DNA from: Prosapia bicincta
Taxonomy: Eukaryota; Arthropoda; Insecta; Hemiptera; Cercopidae
DNA length: 64,000 bases
Assembly (NCBI GenBank): GCA_036971475.1
Contig: JBAIZL010000058.1
Span: forward strand, 2,741,001 to 2,805,000
Direction: 5' to 3'
The notes under the pieces are model-generated. The model was given only the letters and a program-made list of their open reading frames with translations, searched no databases and was not told the DNA's origin. The translations under genes were made by a program, and so were the position numbers. Position 1 is the stretch's first letter, and each line of letters begins with the position of its first letter. Positions 24,722-34,670 of the stretch are shown in pieces.

Positions 24722-27700
24722 TATATATTTTTAGGTTAGTTTTGGTTGGTAAAGATTATTTAGATTTTCTGGACTAGGAGACTGACAACTTACCTTGGTA
24801 AAGAGTCCACTCTGTAGTCTTGAAATAGAAACACATGAAAGCACATAACAAATGATATATTTCAACCACACAGTGGTCTTTGACAATCAAAGAGAAAACA
24901 CAAAAAGAAATATGAGAGAATGAAATAAAATAAATATAAGTTACCTTTTTTTTGTTTATTGAGAGTGGGTGTTTCAGAACATGTATCCCATTGTCAACCA
25001 ATTATGTAACAGACGTCTTTGTTGTTTTAGGTTAGGATGGAGGTTATTAGGAAAGGGATATTATTAGATGATTTTTTAAAAATAGTTTTGGCGTTTATGT
25101 TCTCAAAAGTGGTGTGTTACAATGTAATTAGGTGTTAAGTATGTGTATTGGATGTCCCTTGAAATGTTTGTATATTTCATACAGATTGGCTCTATGGTGT
25201 TAGTTACTTTTGCTTAGTTTGTAGGTTTCATATTATGTTTGTGTAGCTGTGGCTTGTGGATATGAAATGCTCAAAGAGGTTTGAGTGTTTTTGTTTGTGA
25301 TTGCTAGAATATGTTTTTGGTAGTGCCTCTAAAATGGCCTTCCTGTTTTGCCTGCTTATATAATGGGCCACAACTTCATGTTAGTTTGTATACACCAGGA
25401 GCTACACCAGAGCTGACCTTTGTTTACAATGATGGCTTTTAATTGTTTCCTGAGTGTATTCTGAGTGGAGAAGACTATTTTGTAATTATATTTACAAAAT
25501 TTGTTGATTCCATCTTCACGTGAGCTACTAGTTTTCACTAAACACTTGTAATTGTTTACAAACTTATCTATAGTAGCAGTTACTTATATTTGTTGAGGAC
25601 GGCCGTTTCAGGAAATGTGTCCCATTGTCAACTCAGACCGTAATTGATCTCAATGTTTACATAGGTTAGGGTGAGGGTGGGATGTTATTGTGGTGTGGGT
25701 GTATTTTGTGATTATTAGGAGTTATGATGTAAAAACGTGTGTGTGAGTTGTAATGTAATTGTGTATTGAGTATGTGTGTAGGGTGTAGTTTGAAGTGTCT
25801 GTATATTTTCTATTGTTCAGTTGTGTATTACTGAACTGCTCGGTTGCGTTGGTTATTTCTGTGTTGCTTATGAAGAATTTGTAGGTTAGATGTTATATCT
25901 ATGTAGTCATGTTTTGTGGAGTTGAGATGATCTGCAAGTTTGATTGGTAAATTTGTAACCAACGTTACACAATTGTACAATACAAAATATACAGACACTT
26001 CAAACTACACCCTTCACACAATTACACTATAACTCACACACACTTTTTGTCATCATAACTCCTAATATTCACAAAATACACCCACACCACCATAATATCC
26101 CACCCCCACTCTAATACCTTAACCTACATAAATCTTGACATAAGTTACGATCTGAGTTGACTCGGATCTCCTGAAACGCCCGTTCTCAACAAATATAAGT
26201 AAGTGCTACTATAGGCAAGTTTGTAAACAATTACAAGTGTTTAGTAAAATTTGTTGGTTATTTTATGAGTTCTGGGTTGTGTTATGTATTTTATGGGTTT
26301 GTCAAGTTGGGTTTTGGGGGTTGAGTTATTGAGTTTATTTTCACACGGTCATATAGTTTATCAATCATTGTTAGGTTGTATCCATTGGTTTGTGCTATAT
26401 GTTTAATTTTTGGTGGTGTCATGCTTATCTAGGGTGGTAGATCATGGTGTTGTAAGTAATAGCTATTTTGTTGGTGAGGGTGTTTGAAGAATTATAAGTA
26501 GAAGTATTAGTGTTGGTAGGTTTGCTGTATATTAGTGTGTGATTGTATGTACATGGAATTTTTGGTCAAGTACGGTATATTAAGGAAGTTGTTTTTTCTG
26601 TTACTCATTCTTGTACATTTTTTAATTAAAAAAATCTACCTATTACATTATTTTAAAAAATTGTCTATGTTTAAATTCTTGAACCATGTAATGGGGGACA
26701 TATTCCATTACATTATTGTTCTATTAAAAGGCTATTTTCAGTGGTACAATGAAGTGACTTGTAAGTATTGTGTTTGTTGTGAAGGAGTCTATTCACAACG
26801 GTGATTCTGTGATTACTACTCAGCGACCATTGTTCAGACTTGGCCATCAGATTCGGTAATGCATATGAAAACTATTCATATTTAAATTAAATCCTTTAGA
26901 GCAACAAGTTCTGCACTGAAAATAAATTGGCTAGCTGGCCTCAGTCTTTAACAATGTCAAAACATTTGGCACATCTTGGAGCATCCATATAGCAATCTCA
27001 AAAACATTCAGAACTTAAACTTCCAGCTGCCTTAGGATTGTCTGATAAGAGTGTAAGAAGAATCACAAATATCTTGACATGACCCAATAGAAAATGACTT
27101 ATCTAAAAATAAGTCAGAGAGGTTTAGAAACTTGTAGACCAGTATGGGAAGACTTTCTTCACAATAACTACCTTGGAGCTGTTTTGGTTTTGTCTTCTGA
27201 GGTTCACTTCCACTTTTCAGGTGCTATATACTTGTATAAACAAAATTTTCACCACTAATAGCAGAAAACCCCATGAACTTCATCAACAATCTATTCACAT
27301 CCTCGAAGTGACAGTTTTGTGCACCATTTCTGAATTTTGTTGTGAAGTCTTTCAGGTAATTTTTTTAAAAGACGAATCAGCTGTATCAATGCAGATTTGA
27401 CAATGGGACACATCTCCCGAAACGGCCGTCCTTAACAAATATATGTAAGTGTTACTATATGCAAGTTTGTAAATATTTACAATTGTTTCAATTACTTCAA
27501 ATTGCTACCGTCAAATGATTGAGATCCTCCTCAAACTTGAGTCAAACCAAGTTGTTGGGGTCCACAAAGAAACACATGTCTGATTTCAACAAAATGAAGC
27601 CACAGATCGAAATGCTACACAAACTTTACCAATTTTGAAAGAGAGGTTCTTTGGACATCTTTTTTTTACAAAGAAAGACACCCAATCCTTTAGGTAACAC

Positions 27701-29128
27701 AATTTATCACCTTGAAATTTGTTTTTTTGAGGATACTTCTCATGGATAAGGCTCGAGCATTTAACAATGCACTGATCTAATGGGAAATGCATCTGCAGAA
27801 AAATATGAGTAAGTAGTGGGTTTTTTTTGCCAAGCGATATCAATAAAAACATTTTATAAAAAACCTCAAGATATACAACACAGAAACTGCAACTATAATT
27901 CATTTCCATTTTACACACAATTGTTACATTTTACTGACGCAAGACTTTTTTGTCCTTTTGGTAACAAATTGTTTTTACAATGTGAACCTGTTAATCTGAT
28001 GTAATGTAGAAACTTTGTAATGTCATAACTTACAAAATTTATGACACAAATATCTTTTTAAGTAAATTTTTTTAATGATTTCTCTGCGAGAGTTTTTTTT
28101 AAAGTTTACATAATGTATAAGTATGTGTAAGCCTTGACATTACAAGATTTTGACAAAAAGATATATCAAACATAATATAGAGCAAAATCCACAAGACCAC
28201 ATAATACCTTAATTACTTTGGTGTGTTACAGCATGGCTGGTGACTATTGCATAGTTGTTATCTTCATTGTCACCCTTGAAATCTAAATATCTATGTCAAT
28301 TAACATCTACTATAACCATTACTACAAGACAAATATAAAATATATAGATTGTTGTATAAAATGCCTAATTATTATCTGTAGTAGCCTTGAATCACACTCA
28401 GCCTAGGTGGCTGACATTTGTCCAATGGTTTAATAGATCCTTTTGCCAAGTTGCAAAACCTTTCTTGAAATTACCCTAATATTAGTTGCATAAGTTCCCA
28501 TTATGGCTAATATTGTTAAGATTAATTATAGCTTTCCTAGAGTAGAATCTGTTATTAAGAAATTGTTACTACATGCTGCCAAAGAGCAAAGCTGGACAAT
28601 CCCAGCACTTTTCTTTGTCAGTGAGTTTAAATTTTCTCCTACAAACTTCAAATTCGCCAAGTGAAAAGGATGGTAAATGGCACACGGTAATCATATTAAT
28701 TAGGTGTAACTATAAAATAAATTATTCGAGGATCTGTAAGTTAGGTATATATAAATACTTTTTTTAATTAAAGTTACTTTGTTTGAAATTTATCAACTTA
28801 ATGACCGAGTAAATAATTTTTTCTCATAATGCAGTTGGTAATAATATATCAACATAAAGAATAAGAAATACGATAATATACTAACAAAAACTGTTTTTGA
28901 AGTATGAAATATTTATTTATAATATTTTATATTACGAAACTAACCTAAATGAAATATCATCAGCTTAGGTTTTAAGTCTGATGAATTAAATGTTTGTGAG
29001 GTTTTTACCACTTGTAAATTATTTAAACTATAAATACCAAATGTAATAAAGTAGACCAAGGCTCTCTTAGCCATCAATAATTTAGAAAGTGGACTAATGT
29101 CATTCATCATATATTCACAACTAGTCAA
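12693..29128 (-). CDS. MDP1-like pseudophosphatase 1 (four exons)
   Basis: CDS = complement(join(12693..12870, 13496..13711, 18205..18268, 28945..29128)), 213 aa. All introns are GT-AG and phases 1,2,2 keep one frame. The protein is colinear with magnesium-dependent phosphatase 1, a HAD-superfamily protein phosphatase. After a weakly hydrophobic leader (residues 23-41; M19 could be the real start) comes PKLMIFHLD (54-62), where MDP1 has a DxD catalytic motif; the first Asp, the nucleophile, is His60 here and the second is D62. W66 and F68 match the WPF signature. The motif III Lys is kept (GTKVNHIEK, K149). Motif IV, normally FDD, reads YFDY (D171 only). It is probably not an active phosphatase. 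The 10.7-kb first intron and 4.5-kb second intron are filled with PLE and mariner debris. Cleaved secretion is uncertain for this copy. Splice sites were chosen by eye; MDP1 kinship is fairly sure. Confidence 0.8.
14640..14930 (+). pseudogene. mariner-like transposase fragment
   Basis: Translation gives PFHIQKLQHLHPGNHAH, then CNWLCTDWQ, then FLFTDES, then DPHET in another frame. This matches the middle of DUF4817-type mariner transposases: the block before the first catalytic Asp (FTDES) and a remnant of the NPHE block after it. Both ends are lost. It sits in intron 2 of gene 1. Confidence 0.65.
14931..15411. other. intron 2 of gene 1, nothing recognised
   Basis: No coding or repeat feature supported. 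Confidence 0.5.
15412..15705. repeat. foldback repeat, family G, with hammerhead
   Basis: Arms of about 125 bp: AATAAATAATACGCACAACC begins the left arm, and its complement with few changes ends the right arm. The inner arms contain ATGACAATACAGTACTAGCT and AGCTAGTACAGTATTGTCAT. One hammerhead sits in each arm, intact only in the right one. Confidence 0.85.
15614..15654 (+). ncRNA. hammerhead ribozyme, type I, core intact
   Basis: Stem I 5' strand TCT (15614-15616), core CTGAGGA (15617-15623), stem II GGTTA (15625-15629) with TAACC (15635-15639), GAAA (15640-15643), stem III ATG/CAT around loop TA (15643-15650), cleavage base A15651, stem I 3' strand AGG (15652-15654). All catalytic core bases agree with the consensus CUGANGA...GAAA...UH. 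One T is unpaired before stem II. The inverted partner near 15478-15505 on the minus strand has CTTAGGA and AAAA instead, so it is damaged. Stem I is only 3 bp, so self-cleavage may be weak. Confidence 0.65.
15706..16317. other. intron 2 of gene 1, nothing recognised
   Basis: AT-rich, no supported feature. Confidence 0.5.
16318..17935 (-). mobile_element. Penelope-like element, 5' truncated
   Basis: On the minus strand a reverse transcriptase is followed by a linker and a GIY-YIG endonuclease, the order that defines EN-containing PLEs. After the frame comes the family A terminus (GAAACGCGTCAGCAAGTAAG at about 16380-16410, read on minus). The 5' part before the RT fingers is lost near 17935, where the T/G-rich composition ends abruptly. 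It is nested in intron 2 of gene 1 on the same strand. Confidence 0.85.
16440..17935 (-). pseudogene. PLE reverse transcriptase-GIY-YIG endonuclease, decayed
   Basis: The longest intact part (17126-17536) holds the RT core: GSPISGILAEIFL, then RYVDVILILYNGN at the catalytic site, where YVDD is expected and the second Asp is Val, then INFLDLTI and YRKPTTTD. Upstream, 17540-17930 reads on in other frames (IDKPIRDN, FYIKNLYTNVP). Downstream come the NGY linker (AQQNGYQHTLIDNILRKIK near 16990-17060) and the endonuclease (YYIGQTGRSF...R..EH near 16740-16810) preceded by a CNYC zinc-type pair. Frameshifts and the lost Asp make it non-functional. The plus-strand open frames in this interval are shadows. 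Confidence 0.85.
18325..18562. repeat. foldback repeat, family C
   Basis: Two arms of about 115 bp, starting GTGAGCTACTAGTTTTCACT and ending with the complement. The right arm has TGAGTTGACAATAGGA, TCCCGAAAT and CCCGTCCTCA: stem I TGAG/CTCA, stem II AGGA/TCCC-type pairing, GAAA and GTC, a hammerhead relic. Confidence 0.75.
18789..18957. repeat. family C terminus, single arm
   Basis: TGATTCCATCTACGCTTGAA through GTGTCCCATTGTCAACTCAG is one arm of the family C foldback; the other arm is missing. Confidence 0.65.
18958..22224. other. intron 1 of gene 1, no gene recognised
   Basis: About 3.3 kb without a supported gene. A (TG)n tract lies at 21714-21775. The stretch 21190-21640 is less AT-rich than its surroundings and may be an old transposon, but I could not identify it. 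Confidence 0.45.
22225..22365. repeat. diverged family A foldback
   Basis: GAACTAAGTGAAAACTATTA is inverted at the right edge (AATATTTTTCTTCACTTAGTTC), around ATACGTTTCAAAACATGTCA. Confidence 0.6.
22366..23749. other. intron 1 of gene 1, nothing recognised
   Basis: AT-rich with no supported feature; the 88-codon plus frame at 23304-23570 has no recognisable motif. Confidence 0.45.
23750..24315. repeat. large family A foldback made of two PLE 3' ends
   Basis: Arms of about 250 bp (23750-24020 and 24065-24315) mirror each other and each matches the 3' end of the PLE at 16318-16640, including the tail of its endonuclease frame and the GAAACGCGTCAGC terminus. It is a head-to-head inverted pair of PLE ends without the rest of the element. 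Confidence 0.8.
24514..24718. repeat. two long (TA)n tracts
   Basis: (TA)n at 24514-24583 and 24658-24718 flank 74 bp that starts with a small palindrome (GAAGTTAAGTTATATATATAACTTC region). Confidence 0.95.
24720..24905 (-). repeat. family E PLE terminus, single arm
   Basis: It begins directly at the (TA)n tract. Read on minus it contains ACCAC-TGT-GTGGT followed by TGAAATATATC, a stem II plus GAAA and UH arrangement, aligned with the CTGATGA-bearing family E foldback at 61.6-62.2 kb (shared GGAGACTGACA and AAACACATGAAA). Confidence 0.6.
25005..25500 (-). pseudogene. PLE endonuclease fragment (family C)
   Basis: Translated on minus, pieces read APGVYKLT, SCGPLY, AGKTGRPF, then YQKHILAITNKNTQ and HFISTSHSYT. 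This is the Cys/His block and GIY-YIG endonuclease of a PLE with frameshifts and stops. It runs directly into the family C terminus at 25500. Confidence 0.65.
25500..26255. repeat. large family C foldback
   Basis: Arms 25502-25845 and 25955-26255 are inverted copies about 300-340 bp long. The outer ends carry the shared family C motif; the inner T/G-rich parts are PLE tail. The left arm read on minus has TGAGTTGACAATGGGACACA, TTCCTGAAAC and GGCCGTCCTCA: stem I TGAG/CTCA, stem II GGGA/TCCT, GAAA and GTC. Confidence 0.8.
26255..26530 (-). pseudogene. PLE reverse transcriptase C-terminal fragment
   Basis: On minus it reads IKHIAQTNGYNLTMIDKLYD, the NGY-containing linker found after the RT core in PLEs. 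Together with 25005-25500 it probably belonged to one element later split by the foldback. Confidence 0.65.
26890..27660 (+). pseudogene. mariner-like (DUF4817) transposase relic, interrupted
   Basis: Pieces in changing frames read ALGLSDKSVRRI (helix-turn-helix), VHFHFSGA, NPHE-like KPHELHQQSIHI, VTVLCTISEF, then after an interruption FQQNEATDRNATQTLPILKE, the second catalytic block. A family C arm (27392-27492) sits between the first and second halves, so it inserted into the mariner. Confidence 0.65.
27392..27492 (+). repeat. family C terminus, single arm
   Basis: TTTGACAATGGGACACATCT, CCCGAAAC and GGCCGTCC in order: stem II GGGA/TCCC, then GAAA, then GTC. Confidence 0.7.
27690..27865 (+). 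repeat. family B terminus, single arm
   Basis: GCACTGATCTAATGGGAAAT followed by GCATCTGCAGAAAAATAT, then AGTAAGTAGTGG and TTGCCAAG. GCA/TGC would make stem I, but core positions 8-9 read CT, not GA. Confidence 0.65.
27866..28944. other. intron 1 of gene 1 near exon 1, nothing recognised
   Basis: No supported gene or repeat. Confidence 0.45.
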
Positions 29129-29825
29129 TTTCCTCTTTGGTTAAAATTGCAATATAAACATATCTATTTCATGATCTAGTAATCTTTATTGTGTAATAGA
29201 TTAAATATTTATCATTAATATTTTAATATGAAATGTAAGTACAACATACTTTTATGTTAATGAAAGTATCATGCTATATTCTAAATTTTAAGTGACCCAA
29301 TAATAATTTAATTAAAATGTACTATCTGCATGAAATTTAATTAATTAATTGCAGTAGGTGTACCTATTAAAAAATAAAAGATATCTGAACCTTAAATTAT
29401 CTGTAATAACACAAATTAGATTAAATTTTAATATAATTAGAAATTTCCTGGTTGCATTAATTGCTAATAAATAGATTGTGGTAATAAGCTTAACATACAA
29501 ATATATTTTAATTTTTTTTCTGGGATATTTAATTTATACACACAAAAATAAACTATAATTAGTTTTTACATTTTCAATAGACAATTCATATGAAATTATT
29601 AAAAAATAAGATAATTTTAATTATATTTGTACCTATTTTAATCTTAAGTTACTAAATAAAACTTACTCTAAATGAATACCAACAACTTTCTTAAAACTTA
29701 TTATTTTGTCGCACATCTTTAATTTTAACCCTGCACTGCGCCTGTAAATTTCAAGCCAACTTTTTGCGCATGTGCAGAATTTCTCCGCATTTCAGCTTTT
29801 GGCATTTTATGATCTCATATAGCAC
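29129..29825. promoter_or_regulatory. upstream region of gene 1, promoter not resolved
   Basis: Genes 1 and 2 diverge from a 5.5-kb interval (29129-34670). This part is AT-rich with no TE I can name and should hold the gene 1 promoter, but I cannot point to a specific core element. Confidence 0.3.
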
Positions 29826-29829
29826 AATA

Positions 29830-30720
29830 TGCCTGGGTTAGAGGTGTTTTCCTCTACTTTTCTGTTTTTCGAGAGCATTCAATTTCAGGGTTATTGTGTT
29901 GAAATATTTTGTACGAGTTTATCCCACCTATATCAACCACAAAAACATTACTGTTAGTCGCATCTAATAGATTTGGAGGACAATGAATAAGTGGAGCACA
30001 TTTGATCTACCGTATCAAGTCCGCCTTTAGTACTATTGTAATCGACAATCATAATAGGTTTATTAGTTTGCTGATCTATTTCGTCAGTGTCATGCATCGT
30101 TGATAAAATAATTACAGCTTTTTTCATTTTGTCACAGTACTCAAAAGAATTGCATTGGGCTGGAAGCCAAACAATGAAAAACCCACTTTGCAAGAGGTAT
30201 TCATGAGAAAATTAGAGGGTATTATTTGTTTTCAAAGTGCCTAAGAATGTGAGTCCTTCTTTAGCTAAAGGGTAGGAACTGTAATAGCTGTCCGTGGTGA
30301 GATTTCTATTTGATTTTCTAGTGGGAACCACCAATCTTTTCACTACGTCCATTGGCTTGTTTGAAGTCAAGAATGGTCCGTATTTTTGTTTCCCATAGTA
30401 GATTTCCAATTTATGTATAAAACGACTTGCTGTCGCAGAGTGCATAAATCTTGATTCCGTATTTTGCGAGTTTTTTGGCATATATTGTATTGAGCCCTAT
30501 CTCCCACAAAATAGCACTAACATTTCGTCAATAGTTGTGAATTCGCTGCAGGTATAATTTACTTGATACTTTTTGACAAACTTGGTGTGGAATTCACGAA
30601 TTGCTTATCATTTTCTTCTCTAAGCTTCCTCGAACGCATGTCATCAAATCTCAAACATCTACATGCATTACAAAATAAAAACGTCTACTGCAAAAACATG
30701 ATCGTAGAACTATCATTCCA
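29830..30720 (-). pseudogene. piggyBac transposase fragment
   Basis: Minus-strand frames give RFDDMRSRKLREENDKQF, then EFTTIDEML (the conserved Asp-containing TIDE block), then GKQKYGPFL, TTDSYYSSYPLAKE (another catalytic Asp region), NKPIMIVDYNSTKGGLDTVD (the KGG-D signature) and GINSYKIF. These lie in correct order for the DDE domain of piggyBac transposases. An in-frame stop and frameshifts break it; both the N-terminus and the Cys-rich C-terminus are gone. Confidence 0.85.
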
Positions 30721-31627
30721 AAGCCATCATTTGTCAATAATTCTAGAATATCCGTATAATTACCTTTATTCATAAAAAATTACGTTCAGTGAACCTAAAA
30801 CAACATATACTTACATGTTTCACGCATGGCGGAAAGCTTCAACATCAACATTCAATTCACAGACTGTTCACTAGCCAACTTAATCACATGATAAATTAGC
30901 GCCCGAACAAAGTTCTACTGGCTGAGGAATACAGGTGTCCCTTTGGCTGATTTCACTCATAACCTACTAATAGTGATCAAAAAGTGTGAAGTGCGGAAAA
31001 TATCCACTCACACAAGCAGTGAAAGGTTAATTACAATCCACCCCTGTGTGTTAATGATTAAAAAATTTATTTTTTTCATGATTAAATACACTAATTTTAA
31101 ATGAAGTTTTATTAATGTTCATTAAAACCATTATTTTACTGAAATTTTTAAAACAGGCAAATTTCACACAAGTATTGTTCAGTGTTTTAAGGTTGTGTAT
31201 TTTTGTTAAGCAATATTGTAAGCTGGTAGTGTAAATTCTGTAACTTCACTTGTTTTCTAATTAGTGCTGATTTTTCTGCAATACTTATTTTAGGAAATGA
31301 AATGAAAAAAGTTTATTTTCAATAAGAGATTCATTTTCTTATTCTGTCTCTCCAGACAGAAGTAAAACTAACAATATCCTTTTTGAAATAGTCAATATAC
31401 TAATTTGCTTAAACTAAATATAATTTGATTTGATTTGAGTAGATGTAAAAACAAAAAAACAAAATAATTTGTGTCAGACGTCTTAATTTTTTTACTATTT
31501 TAAAGCAGTAGCACTTACAGATTTATGACTACTGTATTATGAAATATTACAATGATAAATATATTGTGTTATATAACCTTACAAAAAGTGTTATTAATTA
31601 ATCATTTGAATTATTGTAACTGGAGTT
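30721..31627. other. gap between genes 1 and 2, nothing recognised
   Basis: AT-rich, no supported feature. Confidence 0.45.
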
Positions 31628-31692
31628 ATGGTTTGAGTTGACAATGTGACAAATCTCCTGAAACAAAAAGTAAGTGCTATGATATGCAAGTC
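31628..31692 (+). repeat. family C remnant
   Basis: GAGTTGACAATGTGACAAAT, CTCCTGAAAC and AAGTAAGTGCTA retain the family C order, with the middle shortened. Confidence 0.5.
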
Positions 31693-31999
31693 TTTACTAA
31701 TTTAAAATTTACATTAAAATGTATAAATTAGTAAATTACCATGCAACGTCTATTTAAAACTTTTATATTAGATGTAAAACGTACACTTTATTATATTGAG
31801 GTATATTTTAATTAGTTTTCGGTTAACAAAGTCCCTGATCAAAACTAATGATTAATATTTTTATTGCTAATAGTAATACCATTGATTACTCAACTATTAT
31901 TTCTCTTTAAAAATGTCTAACTACGAGTATTTAGTTTTCGTTTCCATTCAAGGAGTAAATACGCCTATTTTTCTTAGCGCTTTTTAGTTATTGTAAACT

Positions 32000-32232
32000 A
32001 ATTAACACTTGAATACATATTACTGTCTATAATAGCAGTTACCTTCTTCATTTAATGAGGATTGTTGTTTTGGGGAGATTTATCCCATTCTCAAGTCACA
32101 TCCTATCTCTTGGAGTTATAGTCAATGTTGACAATGGGATACATATTCTGAAACTGGCATTCTCATTACACAAATAAAGTAAGTGCTACTATAGGCAAGT
32201 GCCACGTATTATTATATCTCCAAGTGTTTAAG
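32000..32232. repeat. foldback repeat, family C, diverged
   Basis: Arms read CTATAATAGCAGTTAC...ATTTATCCCATTCTCAA and TTGACAATGGGATACAT...GTGCTACTATAG. Confidence 0.65.
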
Positions 32233-32630
32233 TGTGAGGTAGTATCTCAAGTTAAAGATAAAATTTAATAATTTAATTAAGAGTAAACAAAGACATTAAT
32301 TGTCAACATTATTATGTCTTTAATAGGAAAATTACAAATTGATTCTTTTAACCCATGTAGAATGAACCTATTATATTAAACTTATAAAGGTAAATAGAAA
32401 TCTTGTTTGGAGCTTTAAACAATTTTTTAAAGTTTATTATTTTTAAACACATTTTGTTATATGTTTTTTAAAATATTTGTATTTGTAAATCACTCTAGTT
32501 AAATATCAATAGTTTATTAGTTCAATATTTGTTAGAGTTTTTAACTTATAACTATATTTGCTCAGTTGCACCTTCAGAAATTATTTAAATTTAGTTTCCT
32601 CATTTTCTGTGAATTAATGTTCATATTTAG

Positions 32631-33261
32631 CAGTGGTAGCTGGCGCTTGAAACCTATGGGGGTTGCAAACCGTAAGTGTTAGTTTTTTTAAGGCAAAGAA
32701 ATTGTAATCATAAGAACTTAAAGAGCTGTTATGGGAAAAATAGATAGATACTGCTAAATACTTAGTGGTTTATTCTATTGAAGGAAATATATTGGCTTTT
32801 TTTGTTTTATTTTTTCTTATTTAAGACACCAAATCTCAAGTCATGGGTTAATTTATTAACAAACCAATCTCAACTCATTCTTAACTGTGAATATCAACAA
32901 ACTCAGAGCAGAGAAGCTTCTCTTCCGACGGAGCCGGTTTTAAGCGAACACCCCCTGGGTTGCCAAACCTTACACCACCGCCTGTCTGTTTTAGTCTGTC
33001 TGTCCAGTGCTTTTTCTCCATTAGGAGTGACATCACTTGGTGTTTAAGGTGTCCTCTGCAACCAGTCCGAATGATACTGTCTGAGAATGAGTGAATGGTC
33101 ACACGGTCACTGGGATTCTGACATTTTTATTATTACTTATAATGATGGAACATGTTATGTGGTGAATAATTCCTCATAGCAATGCACATAATACTTTTCT
33201 TGCTATTGACCTCTGGTTTGGGGGTTGCGCAGCAGTCCAACCAGCCCATGAGCTGCCACTG
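32631..33261. mobile_element. non-autonomous hAT-like element
   Basis: Inverted ends CAGTGGTAGCTGGCGC and CAGTGGCAGCTCATGG (right end read on minus) are flanked by ATATTTAG (32623-32630) and ATATTTAA (33262-33269), an 8-bp target duplication with one mismatch, as for hAT. It is 631 bp long with no transposase; the GC-richer middle (32905-33060) gives meaningless short frames. Confidence 0.7.
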
Positions 33262-33269
33262 ATATTTAA

Positions 33270-34670
33270 AACATATATTACTACAAACACATATACTCAT
33301 GTAACATTTTTTTTTTAATAAGATGTTTATTCTATAAAGTGGAGGACTATCAGTATTAGTAAATTCATAATATTGGGGAAAACGTCTATTTTGTGTATTA
33401 CATAACCGGCAATAAATAGCATAAATGTGAGTCATAACATATTGTATTCAATTATGGATATGACTATAAGTGTGTTCATTATTTATTGTGACACTTTTCC
33501 AATAGAATGGAGCATAGAGAGAATTTGTGTTTGATGGGAATATATTCTTAGAAATATAGTATAGTTGGGGCAATCTTTCTTATCGTCCTAAAAATCCTAT
33601 AATGGACAAGTTACAGTAGTATCAATGATGATATTTTTGTGCCATCATCTTCTATCTCAAGATAAATAATACCAATGTTATTTAGTTTAATTATTCTTAC
33701 CCAAGGTCATACCAGAAATATTTGCATAGTAGATGTATTGAAGTCTTAAAAATTGCCTACAAGTTATAAGTATAAAACATCAAAGATAGTCAATTTAAAA
33801 TAGTTTTGTTTTATTTTTCTCCATCTTTCTCTCTCTCCCTCTCTCTCTTTTGATGATTCTTGCACAGAATATTAATACAATTCAAATCAACACCAAATCC
33901 TTGCTTTAAAGTAAGATAACATACTTTCTTGGTTTACAAAAAATCTGGTACATTTGTTTCAACCCAATGTGCTAAAAAAAATAGGTAGACAAATTTTCTC
34001 TGGAAACTAAATTTAAAACTTTAAAATTTTTCCCAGTTCCAAAGAAATGTATTTTAAAAAGATTTTATCATTAGATCAGAAGTTTCAAGCATATATTTCC
34101 TAACTGGGATTGGAATTTTATTAAATATTGAGTATCTTGGAGAGAAGTATAATCTATATTACTTAAAATAAATTGAAATTATACTTTACTTTCATTTTTA
34201 AAACAATAATATATATTATTGTATTGTATATGTTATAACAATACATATGTAAGCCAAGGGGTATTTAGATAGCTTATGTAACTAAGTTTGTTATTTAGTA
34301 GTTTTAATATTATTTGTGGTTTGTTATTTATAAATTTACTTCAGTTATATGTATTTAGCGAACAATACCATCTAATGCTACTTAGAATATTCTGATTTAA
34401 CAACAATCACAGAAAAATTATTCCAGATATAGAGAAATATTGTTTAAAGTCCATAAGAAACATGTAAGCGTTGTATATCAGTTTTAAAGAAACATTTGCA
34501 TAGATTATATCTGCAATTAATTTATAATCATCTCAGAATAAAACTATGTCAGTGTTACATAAACTTTATAAATTAATCTCATATTAAAGGTTTAAATTCA
34601 TTATAAATTCAGCTCATTTGACACATTTATTTGTTCAAAGTAACTAACAAATAATATGTAATTTTGCATT
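33270..34670. promoter_or_regulatory. upstream region of gene 2, promoter not resolved
   Basis: No gene or named repeat apart from a CT-rich tract at 33822-33850. The gene 2 promoter should lie here; no clear core element is visible. Confidence 0.3.

Noticed and set aside
32778..33102. Frames on both strands in the GC-richer block
   Set aside because: They lie inside the non-autonomous hAT element and match no protein.
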